DNA of 64,000 nt, from NCBI GenBank assembly GCA_003260075.1, contig QLIY01000662.1:1-64000 (forward strand), written 5' to 3'. Positions 49,680 through 64,000 of the stretch are shown here, piece by piece; within the stretch, counting starts at the first letter, position 1; each line of letters starts with the position of its first letter. The notes beneath the pieces were generated by a model. It searched no databases. It was not told the DNA's origin and saw only the letters and a list, made by a program, of their open reading frames with translations. The position numbers and the translations under genes were made by a program. This DNA comes from Phallusia mammillata. Lineage: Eukaryota > Chordata > Ascidiacea > Phlebobranchia > Ascidiidae.

Positions 49680-51014
49680 GCAATAAAAGTGTGTTGCACC
49701 TTTTTGAACTGCTTTTTACCTACTGCTGCTGCTTATGTAGAAAAAATCTGTTTCATTAAGTATGACATTTAACGGTGATTAAATGATCAAAACAATAGCA
49801 AAAAAACACAAATAATCCTGCGCCGATTGAAATGTAATATAAAAACCCTAACACTAAGCAAGCTAGTTTTCCATTGTTTCGAAATAACAAAGTACGCAAC
49901 AGTGAATGCTGCTGTCTTGTCACGTGGTCCGGATCGAACACTTTTGCTTGATTTTTCTAAGCTGCCAGAAGAAGACATTACATGTAAACACTACTAAACG
50001 CAAGCAATACCATTAACTGTTCTAATAACTTGGTTAGGATTTGGCAATGCGAAGCTTGGCTATTTTTAATGTCATTTGGTATGTACTCTATAGATATCAT
50101 AGAAAATAATCAGACCGAAAACCTACGTAACTGGGCGTGTTCGGCGAACCGTGCGATTGTCGGCCTCACCCGATTAGTTACTCGACCGTGGAACAATTGC
50201 TAAGCAGCGAAGAATTTCTACATTTGGAAGTTAATATTTTCAATTAAGATTATTTAGTGTAAAGAGCAAACCTATATATGCAGCGTAATCAAGCGATATT
50301 AAGTTACTAAGTTATCCCTTGATTCGTTTATCGATGTTCAAGAAACAGAAAAATGGCGGTCGTGTCAACCGTTTTAAACATAGTATTGGAGTCTAAAACA
50401 CCTACGTTAAGAATGAACTATGGCAGTGTCATTGTGAATAACTTGGTAACATTTATTACCTGTTTACTAGAAACGAAAAAAACAAGATTTTGAACGTGTG
50501 TGATAATTCCAACATTGCAAGCAAGGTAACAAAAGTTGAAATTATTCAAAACTATTTAGTCATGACTAAATGCACACTCACAGCAAACCCCGTTGTAAAC
50601 AGCAACTCAGATAATGGTTTTGTGACTCTCATTGGTTTGATGACCACTTCTTGATGCAAACCTGTTCACTTTTTGATGTCCCCCCCCCCTAAACAGCAAC
50701 TCAGATAATGGTTTTGTGACTCTCATTGGTTTGATGAACACTTGCAAACCTGTTCACTTTTTGATGTTTTTTTGTGTTGAAACAATCATCGATTGAAGAT
50801 AATATAGTCAATCTCTACATGTTGTTTTTGTGATGTCAGTTCAAGTGTATATGTGTCAATGGTTCAAATACCAACATTGTTTTATCACAACATAAATGGT
50901 GTAGTAGATGGGTTAATGAACTTAATGCAGTTTTATGAACTGTTGTAAAATTATTACAAAACGCCAAACCACTCAGTGAATATTAGGTACACAAGACACT
51001 GACTTGAATAGTAG

Positions 51015-51164
51015 CTTTAATAAAAACCAAATTGCCAAAGATGTAGAATAAAACGTATTCATTTATATTTTCACTGATGATGACAAATGTTTTTGTCGAA
51101 ATGTCTGTTTAATAAAATGGATATGTTTTATTCTACATCTTTAGCAATTTGGTTTTTATTAAAG
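51015..51164 (+). ncRNA. 150-bp foldback element with a hammerhead ribozyme core at its tip
   Basis: Two arms of 59 bases each (51015-51073 and 51106-51164) are reverse complements. Forty-six outer positions are paired apart from one mismatch and two G-U pairs, followed by an internal loop near the apex. The 32 bases between the arms are CTGATGA (51074-51080), T, a helix II of GACAAA/TTTGTC around TGTT, GAAA (98-101), T and GTC (103-105). That is the full hammerhead core, with the inverted repeat acting as helix I. No helix III loop separates GAAA from the triplet, so cleavage as a monomer is doubtful. No protein is encoded. Confidence 0.65.
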
Positions 51165-51820
51165 ACACAGTTAATAATTTTGACAAAGGAACAAAATTAT
51201 CCAAATGAAGAAAAAAGTGACATGTTTATTTTTCAACATTTCAATAAATCGTAATGTTGTCAATTGTCATTATTGTTATGAAAGGCTAACAGCATGTCGC
51301 ACCTCATTGTATACACATAGGGAATGTAAAACATTTGATAAAATAATGTGTGACTAGATATGACATTGTAAAGCTATTATCTTTACAATTGCCATTTTAA
51401 TTACAACACAATTTTTGCAAATCTGAAACTGTATTTTGTTAAAACAAACTAATATACTGTGTAAGAATTTTTCATCGTATTTCTTATGTGGAAAAATGTA
51501 ATGCTTGGCTTGAAATGAAATGTAATAATATTTGTGGTAAAATAATAGATCTTGATGGTAATAACACATGTCATTTGACATTTAGTTTTGTTATCAATGT
51601 TTTTAATCTTGACATTATTTCTTTGTTAAAATAGTTGGATGACAAATTCATCAGTATAATAAATGTTTACCCCAAGTCCAAACCCCTTAATGTGCATATT
51701 CTTTTTCTTTGGCATCTACCAATTTTCTAATTACATGTGTGCAGGTCCTCTTTGTTATTTTAAACAGTACCTGTCACTGTAACATTGGTTCAGATTGTTG
51801 TGCTAGGTAACAAAGATAGC

Positions 51821-52192
51821 CAGGGTTGCCATGGACTTGAAACCAAAAATAAGAACAACCGAAAAATCAAATTTTTAGGCGAAACGAAACAAACGTTTTT
51901 AAACAAATCTTTGCATTTATACGAGTCATGACATAATATTTGCAATATTTTTGCCAGAAACAATCTGTTTCAGTAACTCGTTGTTCGTAGAAAATATTTT
52001 GTACATCTCACGACGGCTCAGGTCTAAACTCACTGTTACTTGTAGCAGTGATTCAACTTGTAATTGTTGAAAATAAGACAAAAGAAGGACTACAGTCAAC
52101 AATAAGGACATTTCTTTGAAATAAGGACAATGAGCCCCCCCCCCTTCAAAATAAGGACAAATCTTAGAAATAATGACGGTATGGCAACCCTG
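51821..52192. mobile_element. hAT MITE with near-perfect 8-bp target duplication
   Basis: The ends CAGGGTTGCCATGG and TATGGCAACCCTG are inverted repeats. The flanks aagatagc (51813-51820) and aagatggc (52193-52200) match at seven of eight positions. The interior has repeated 'aataaggaca' motifs and a C run (about 52136-52144). No transposase is encoded. Confidence 0.85.
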
Positions 52193-53322
52193 AAGATGGC
52201 TGTAGCTTCTTGCCAAATGTTATGTCAGGAATTAACAGATGAAGGCACAGCTAAAACGATAGTGCAGCCAACCAACTGTAGAAATATAAATGAGGCGCCT
52301 AAGTTTTAAATGTTGAAAACAGACTGTCAGTTTTAGGGAAGTAGCCTTGCATACATGCATGTATAGTTTTGCCTTTAGACATAGTGAAACTGTTAAGCCA
52401 TTTTTTGTTGTAAATCTTGATTTATAACTCCATTGGTGTGCTAACAATAACCTTTAGATATTAAAGCTGATTGTTTTGTGATAAACAATTTGCTGTCTAT
52501 GCTGTTGTTTATTGTCTGCTGTCAAAAAAAAAACTTCATTGGGGCAGTTTACTTGTCAGTGAAAGTTTGTCTGTGATAAATAGTGTGCTTTCTTCAAACT
52601 TTAAATTTCGCTCACATGCGGAAAAATGTTCACATGTTATAATGATATATTACATAAAAATTCTCCTTTTAAGCTTTATTTTTGTTCCAATAGGCGTTGA
52701 GATATAATTTTGTTGCTAATCACCTAAAATCCATCCCTTCTGCTACCGTGACGAAGTGACAAAGTAATTGTTGTGGCTCCTTTAAGCAAGGTCAGTGCTT
52801 ATTTGTTATCTGAAACATTGGTAACTTAAAAGGATACAGTAAAGGCACTCACTTAGTTTGGCAAATGATGAGCAGTCGACTGCTGTACATACTAAATAAG
52901 GAGGCATAGAGCAGTCATGTAATTTAAGCATGAAATGCTTCATGGCTGCTCTGACCTCAAACTACAAAAGATTGTGGTGATGATTACATGACATGGAAAA
53001 TAAACTTTTGCCTGGCATAGTAGGCTGTTTAATGTCTACGCAGTAATAAGTGTTCACTTTGTAAACTAGTTTAAACACTGGCTTGTGAACTTTGTCATGT
53101 GAATGGTATGACACATTCATTCATATCCAACCAACATTTTTCATTACTGGCACAACACAGATAACGATACAAGCGGAGATGGTTCAGTTTGTTGTTAGAC
53201 GTACACGGCTCAATAATAGTTTGATATAATGGGCCTTATATGAAAAAAATATAATATGGTTTTTAATCCTTATGTCTAAACATTGATTATTTTGGTGACA
53301 GCATTATATCAAGTAAAACAAG

Positions 53323-57148
<3,826 letters not shown>

Positions 57149-58399
57149 AGCAGCACAGTTACTAGTGCCATTATTAGGTACCCCTAGCGTGGTAAGTGGT
57201 GCACGACATTTGCTGCTACCTGCCAAGTGTTTTTTCTGCTACCTTGGTGTTTGGCTTGTGGGCCACAGCTCTGTGAGATTTGCTATGCATTCGGAATCGC
57301 AACCCAATGCAAAATTGCCGATTTGTTTCTGAACACAAAAACAAATTTTGATCGCCTTTATAAAACCTTTAGTCAATTGACCAAACGGCTAACTTTAACT
57401 ACATGTTACTAGCGTAGCACTTCAGTGCGGGCCATGGTTCATAATGTAAAACAATGAAAAGCAGTCTTACACGTTCCTGGTGCTCATAGCCTCATTTGGA
57501 TTTATTTGTAAGCAGGAAAGTGTCGTGACAGGAGCTGACACGCTACTCCATTGTTTTCACTTAAGACACGCTCGGTAGTTTGCCATACACGCTCTATGAA
57601 GTAAGCCCTCTCACTCTTTCATATCATAACCGGCTTTGCATAAAGTAGGAGGTGATTTGTATTGATCCAAAGCATAAAAGTAACCTTTATCATTTGGGTG
57701 GAAAGTCGACACTTGCCCTGAGCCAAATTAGCCGCATGACACAAGTGCCTAATATGTCTATCGTAGCCCGCGCACCCGCCAAGCCACCACGGGTAGCAAC
57801 ATCTCACAGCTGTGGCGCACGGTAGGAGGCAACGACTCGCAGAACTAACACTTGGCTGAGCAGCAAGATGGCATTTCTGTTCTGTTGGCCTGCCCGTAAC
57901 CACTGACTTCCATCACTTACGAAGGATATGCTGTGATTGACAGAACGAATCACCACTTGTATGGTCTTGGCATTGCCATTGATCCGATGTTTTTGCAGTG
58001 CCGACTGGTTAACAGTTAACACCCGCTATTCGGTTTTCCAAGTTTTATTAACCAACTGGATGTGTTTCATATTTTTGCTTTGGTCTTTTGCGATCATCCA
58101 ACATTCTAGCTTGATTGACAGCATGTCATCGTCACGCGCTTGCCAAAATTACGTTTACTTTCAACTTTTTCTACGATTTGTTATAGTACAAGGCGTTAAC
58201 GCCAGGCGGGGATATATAATACATTCAGAATGTCGTTCTTCGCAAATACCGTAGCTGCTCTGAAAACGAGATTATTTTTTACGCGAAAGAATCTTTTTTG
58301 ATTCTTTTCCCGTTATGTGGAAATCTGGGCGTGCCAGTGATTAGCACGCTCGTTGCAGTTAACCAATCATGACTTGTGTTATCTCCTGTTTCTTTTAGG
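57149..58399. other. Rap1 3' region and spacer
   Basis: This stretch should include the Rap1 3' UTR. No convincing ORF, RNA gene or element ends were found. Confidence 0.4.
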
Positions 58400-59300
58400 T
58401 CACAAATCGTGACCGGCCGTTTGCCCTGAAATCCCTTGTAACTCGCATCCCCACTTAACTAAAGTTTGATGATTTTCTGGCCCCGACTCCCAATCTGGTT
58501 CCTTCGCTCGTTGGAAGCTCACACGCGCGCCGCTCACGTGTCTGCGTCGGCCTGCACGTGACGGTCTATCGGATACGTCACAAGGCTCGCTGTTATGACG
58601 TAGCCCCACGCCCTTTAATGCAGACAGAGGGCACAACAGTTATGGGAATTGTGCGACCAAATGCGGTCGGTTATGCTGAGTAGTCACTTGAAAGCGCCAG
58701 CTCTATGTATACCCGCCCGCGTCAATGGCGTCTTCCGCTGCGAGAACATGAAACAGACGGCTGGTTGTGTTATGCGCAAAAACAGGAATCATTAATCCAG
58801 CCTGTAAACTTCCCCACCGGCGTATCACGTCACTTGTGTCCACGCTAGCTAGTCTAACATCCATGTCTTTCCCGCGCCCCGGTCCATTCGTCGTTGCTTC
58901 GAGGCTGTTTCCGTAGTTCGATGTACCAGATCGTTCTGTCTTCGGCCCAACCATATACTTCCTGATAACGCCGTTCATGGTGCGCGTGGATGTGCGGTCG
59001 GGTTTGGCGTGCGCGCGTGTGTGTGCATACGCATCACAGCAGTGGCTCGTTTCCTGCATGTGCGCACGCGCGCCGCCATCAATCAATCCTAATAATTATG
59101 ACGTTTTTGCGATGACGTAACGGCGGCTGGGCGGCACGCATGAGTGATTTTACTGTTTATCGTAGTTAGGCCGGTCTGGGTTGATTCCAAAGTCGGGAAG
59201 ACGCTGGTCTCTGTGTAAAACGAGAAAATACGTACTTTCAGAGCCCACGCCTGTGTTGCGTTACACTGACGTAGGTGTTATATATCCGCGGACGTAATCT
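58400..59300. promoter_or_regulatory. CpG-, CRE- and E-box-rich candidate promoter
   Basis: This stretch is clearly richer in CpG than its surroundings. It contains several TGACGT/ACGTCA sites (near 58574, 58597, 58825, 59098, 59115 and 59269) and E-box-like CACGTG sites near 58536 and 58555. It lies upstream of the + strand gene whose first visible exon is at 63.1 kb, and could be that gene's promoter. No transcription start can be fixed. Confidence 0.4.
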
Positions 59301-60955
59301 TTATGTATTTAATTGTTTATTGTCATTGCTCGACAGTACCACACATAATAATTATCCGGTTATAATAATAGTCAATTTTAACGCAAAAGGCTTCTTGTTG
59401 CGAAACATCCGCATGGACGGCATGTAATAACGACAAATCGAATTTAACAAGCTTTATTTGCACGACCCACGTTTTCCCGACATGACCGGCTTCATTTGTT
59501 TCGTTCATGATTCGAGTTGTTGTGCACCCGCCCTTTTCAAAGGCTAAAAGCCAAAAATCATGTGAATTACCAGCATAAAAACGTTACGTTTTTGCTGCTT
59601 TGGTTTCATTTTTAGAATCTTAGATTTTTGTGTTTTTGTATTTATAACTCCGTTTTGCTAAAATTTATAACTCTGCGTTAATAAGATAGAAATACTAAAC
59701 TTATTTAAATTGCACATGATATCGTGCATTTATTGTCATAGCCTGCTGTATTTTCTCAGAAACCTAAGTTCGTTTCACCACACATTTTCCAGTTCTGGTC
59801 GACAAAAACTAGCAGTTTGGCCCAAATTTAAATCCTTGTTTATTTAAGTTAACTTCTAAAATGCAGCAAACTGTGACAGCAATCTAACCTCATCCTCCCA
59901 AAACTTACAGTATTTTTCTATTACAGGTGTCGTTTTAAACTAGTTTTTCCTGTGGCTGGCGATTGATCCTCACTTTAACCCTTGGACAAGTTCGTCAGTT
60001 CCACACACGTCACTACAACTCACAAACCAGTCACGTGATAACGTGTTTCCGCAAGTGGGCGCTGTTTTTTTTCGCGTGTCCAAAAACGAGGTCCCACACG
60101 TATTGTATACATCATATTATATTTGTTTGCGCGCCTGTTTACGTTTTTCCGTGCGGACTCTTTGCCCATTAATTGGTTTAACCCCAAAAGCAATTCTTTC
60201 CCATTTAGAAAATAGAAAACAAGTTTTTGACTTGCAACTATGGCTTAAATTATTTTTCTTTGTCCCTGTTGCGCAGATTACTTTAATTTAATTAAAAATT
60301 ACAGTTGCATTGTTTAAGTAGGTTGTTTTTTAAACCCCAAACCGCACTGGTGCTCACTTGAGGCCCACCCAAGCCAATGAAACCCTTTTTAATGTGATTT
60401 AACGACGGTATTGAGCCCTCTGCTGGTGTGCTGCATCTTGGGTTGTTGCGTAGGAACAGTTTCCTAGAAATCAGAGACCGTTCATTAAGCAAAACTTCGG
60501 CAAAGTTGTGAGTTTTTCATAAGGATGTGAGGTTCTTGTGTCGTCTGTCGCTGATCATGGGCAGACACGTTAAGTGTTTTGTTTTTTCCTTTGTTTGTAT
60601 ATTTGCATTGTGTGTCCTTGGCCGCCCTCCTGAAAGCCAAATTTCCTGTTGCTAATCACAATTAACCGCTTTTATTCGTTACAATGCCAAATTTGGTAGA
60701 TGTGACAATTTTCTACAATTAAATGTCTAAGGATCGTTTTTGTGTTCGTGCCTAAAAAGACTCAGCGGGGGCGCGCAAATTGTCGTTGTTTTTTCTGCTG
60801 CTTCGACAGCTATCTACGTTTTTTGAACTTCCGTAATTTTGTGCCTAAAAACTTAACATTTTCATGTTTTGGTGATATGAGTTCGGTTTGCTACCGCAAA
60901 TAATGTTGATTAATGGGATCGTGTTTTTGACCTCGCTTATAACTGCTTAGGGACC

Positions 60956-61047
<92 letters not shown>

Positions 61048-63090
61048 AATTATTTTTCCTTTTGTTTGATTCTGTTTTAATAACCACCATATGAAATGCA
61101 TGCTTTTCCTGCAAATTAACCAACCTAAAAATGTCAAATTGTGAATTAGCTAATAACTCCTACCAAAATTTTTAAATAACGTTTTTTTAGTAGGCCGGCC
61201 ATCGCTGGCATCACATCATGTACATATGTTTCCCCATGTCGGTATATATAAATTTATATTAGTGTTAAAATGCTGTTTACGAGTTGGGCGCCAGGTGCAT
61301 TTCGCCACCTGTTAAATACATTTAAAGAGCAACGGTTTAGGGATGCAGCGTCGATTTTGTTTCTCGTAAGACCGCGTGGAGTTTTCTCCAGTGTCTTTTT
61401 CTTAAGAGCAGGGTCGTAACGCAAATTTTGCAATTCGCTCCGAATGTTTTTGTAAATAACCACACCAGCGCCCGTTTGGTCGAACCTGCTTGCTTTGCAA
61501 CATTTATTATTGCAATCGTTGAATTATTTGTATTAGGCTAATGTAGGATTATGGGTCGGTCTTTTCGGGCCTCTATCGTCGTGTGTATACAGTTTTCGCG
61601 ATATTAACTCGCCTCAGCTCAGTACTACTGACACCGGAACGTGTTTGTGTCGCGAGTTTTTGTGTATATCTCCATGGTGACACACTTCTGTGCAGTGGAG
61701 CGTTGTTCTTTTTGATCGCCACGCTTAACAACAATAATAAAATGTGCCGCCACCTTAGTAAAACAAACCTAATTTTCTTTGATCTCACGAAAAGTTCGCA
61801 GCTGAGGGAGCAATAGTTATAGAATTGCGTTGCAATTAGGGTCAAAATTGAAAGTAATCGATCAAAAAAAGATTAGTGACAGGTGTTTGTGGGGAAAAAA
61901 AGGTTGTATATGTATTAAATTTTTGCTCTGCGCATAATATTTGTCTATTTCGAAACAAGACTGCCATATCAACCAGTAGCAGACAAAGTCAGCAAAAGAA
62001 TATTTTAAAACATGCTTTTTATGATTTGACGTATGTTTGTACTGCGTTTATCGAAACTAGTTTTAGCGTACTAGAGTAGCCCTTGAACTGTTTATTATCA
62101 TTTACTGTCTCACCGTGTTCTATTTGGTTAATTGGGGTTATTGTTGACGTTCGCCATATGGAAATGGGCGCAACGTGTACTGGACGTTTTCCTTCTGTTT
62201 ACTACTAATCAACGATGCCCGCCAGGCAAACTCGTATTTTGCTAATTGCAAAGGAAGTGCTTCCACTCACATTTGCAGAACGCCTCCATACGTCAACGCA
62301 GAAACCAATAATTTCGTAGAAAGACATCGACACTGGGACGGATCGTATAAAAGTGAAAAGGTGAAATAAGACCGTGGAAATTATAGCAAGGAAAAGCAGG
62401 TGCCTTCGAAAGTGGCGATTTTATTAAACACTGGGAAATCACACCAATCGGACGATGGTGGTCTGTCTTGGTAAGTTTTGTTCTAACTTCCCTGCATCAT
62501 ACAGGGCCATTTTTTTTATTAAACACCTGTAGTTCAGTGTATTTCGATTAGGTAATACGAACACATCAGTGAAAAAGAAAGGAAGTGTATTTTTGGTGAC
62601 AATCAAAATTCAGAAAAGACAAATACAGTATAAATTAGGTTTTATCGTTTTGATAAATGTTGATTGTAGACATAAGTTTTTACTACACTATTCCAATGTG
62701 TAAACATGTTAAAGGCATCGGTGCTCTTTAATCTATTTTCCTCTCATGCCCCTGAAAAACTAATGATGCGACTCGTTGAACCCTTGCATTCATTGTCACA
62801 ATTATTCTGCTTTCTGGTTGGTGTACAGACCATTGAAATTTGAACGTCAAACTATTGTATAAACCCTATTGTGAAGATACATTTTTCAAGGAAACTCTTC
62901 GAAGCAAATGACTGCCACTCTCCCATATAAAACTTTTTGGTAACTCCCTTACACATTCCTTTGTTCTCACACCCTTGCGGCGGTTACAGCCTACACCAAG
63001 GTTAAAGAGCGCAGACATACGTAAAACTGCCGTTTCGAACAGATCAACCCAAAGTCGAACCATCAACAATCCTTAGTTTTTACCTTTCAG
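59301..63090. other. Non-coding stretch before the last gene
   Basis: It is mostly AT-rich, possibly the first intron of the gene that follows. An 88-base C run at 60958-61045 is probably an assembly artefact; I could not find a clear repeated flank around it. Short open frames here have no family resemblance. Confidence 0.4.
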
Positions 63091-64000
63091 TTTTTACCCT
63101 ATGCTTTTTTGTGGCTACATCATCTGGGAGTTCAGCACTAAAATCTGCAGTGAACACCAGTGACAGTACCCACGGGGCTCTTCAAAGTCCACCCAGGGAC
63201 ATTGAAATCCCTTTTCCAAACTTTGGACGCACAGCAAGGCTCAAGTTTGCTGAAAGACGTAAAAATCAAAGGCGGGAACTAATTCAAAACCTCAGGGATT
63301 CTATCAATGATCAACTTATTCTGGATGAGAGCGGAGGTAGATTTTTAAACTTGACTGGGGTATTTTGCAGTGGTAAAATTTTTATGGGCGCACAATACGA
63401 CAAAGGACTGAGATTTAATTATTTGACTTAAGCAAAATTGAACGATGACAGTCACATGTTTAAAATTTATCTACAAAGCTAGTAAAAGGATACCGGGAAA
63501 ATGTCATACAAAATAAGAAGGTCATACAATTGTAAAGGTGTGTCTTTTTAGGATTCGTTTCTGGTCAAAGAATATGCTTGCCCTTAAAGAACACCCGAGG
63601 TGGAGCTCGATTAAAAAGCAATACTGCGGGTGCTAGTGGGACATTGGTTTCGAAGAAACCCTTTGATCCCAACATCCTAGTGGTAAGAGCCATGCGACAA
63701 ATCATACACGGAGAGTTCGAGAGTCGAATGGGCAGAAGTGCTGTAGATCGAGGAATTCCGACTCCAAAGAAAAGATGGCGTGTAAATTATAGGCAAGTAA
63801 TTCTTGATTTTTTAGTTGTTGAAGTCGTATTGGTAAAACAGTTTAAAGTAGGCCTATAGTTACATGGTTTAATTTTATTTCCGCTGTTAGGTAGTGTAGC
63901 CTACGTGTTAAAGACGTTTTGTTTTTTGATCACAGTGTCACCTTGTTTGTTTCACAGGCACGAAAATCACACTTACATTGACTTGGGCAAAGACTTTGAC
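63091..64000 (+). CDS. Unrecognised protein, first visible exons (cut by right edge)
   Basis: Three exons fit by phase: about 63091-63336, 63552-63792 and 63958 to the window end. The protein includes 'RDIEIPFPNFGRTARLKFAE', a basic helical stretch 'ERRKNQRRELIQNLRDSIND', then 'KKPFDPNILVVRAMRQIIHG' and 'HENHTYIDLGKDFD'. I do not recognise the family. The second intron begins GC (ATAG|GCAAGT), a GC-AG intron, and without it the frame does not continue. The start codon is not certain: the first exon has an acceptor (cctttcag) before it, so coding may begin further upstream. Confidence 0.65.

Larger units (their letters stand above)
49980..53301. other. Intergenic region between the DZF gene and Rap1
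   Basis: The 5' ends of both genes should lie here. A short frame with ATG at 50353 (context aaaaatgg) and a possible donor after 50445 reads 'MAVVSTVLNIVLE...' and matches nothing I know; it may be a non-coding first exon or chance. A duplication across a C run is at 50592-50768. Two mobile or foldback elements are listed separately. An acceptor just before 53302 suggests that the Rap1 5' UTR is spliced. Confidence 0.45.

Noticed and set aside
50353-50445. Short coding exon 'MAVVSTVLNIVLE...' fused to Rap1
   Set aside because: Splicing to the acceptor before 53302 reaches a stop codon before the Rap1 ATG, so it cannot be an N-terminal extension.
60937-61137. Poly-glycine frame on the minus strand
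   Set aside because: It is a translation of the C run at 60958-61045.

Overview
The window looks like intron-rich, AT-rich DNA from a highly heterozygous invertebrate chordate. My best guess is a solitary ascidian of the Ciona type. That is inferred from gene content and layout (synapsin with nested TIMPs, RPL32, Rap1, compact introns, hAT and tRNA-SINE rubble), not from a database match. The gene models were built by hand from splice signals, reading phase and recalled family sequences. Several coding totals come out as exact multiples of three at the expected protein length.

Layout. 1-8.3 kb: three paralogous 2-oxoglutarate/Fe(II) oxygenase genes of the isopenicillin-N-synthase-like family, one on + (cut by the left edge) and two on -. 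The five exons that can be compared throughout agree in length and phase. 9.3-41.6 kb: one synapsin gene on the - strand, from the MNYL... domain A to the terminal domain E ([13 protein letters not shown]). Its 18.6-kb intron 6 (16483-35101) holds two TIMP genes on the opposite strand (19.1-22.2 and 27.9-31.9 kb). 43.8-45.1 kb: ribosomal protein L32 (+). 45.9-49.7 kb: a DZF-domain protein (-), convergent with RPL32. 53.3-57.1 kb: a Rap1 GTPase (+) with two alternative last exons encoding different prenylated tails. 58.4-59.3 kb: a CpG/CRE/E-box-rich candidate promoter. 63.1-64 kb: the first visible exons of an unrecognised + strand gene, cut by the right edge.

Biology of note. The TIMP-in-synapsin nesting known from flies and vertebrates is present here with a tandem TIMP pair. 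One TIMP carries a roughly 200-residue acidic insertion and the other a shorter basic one in the same loop. The Rap1 gene can make a polybasic CaaX tail or an acidic triple-cysteine CaaX tail. A 150-bp foldback element at 51.0 kb has a hammerhead-ribozyme-like core exactly at its tip, and two more hammerhead-like cores lie in synapsin introns.

Caution. About twenty runs of G or C (8 to about 90 long) separate two nearly identical copies of the same flanking sequence. These look like two haplotypes joined head to tail by an assembler. They create false duplications inside the synapsin and DZF genes and false poly-Gly/poly-Pro ORFs.
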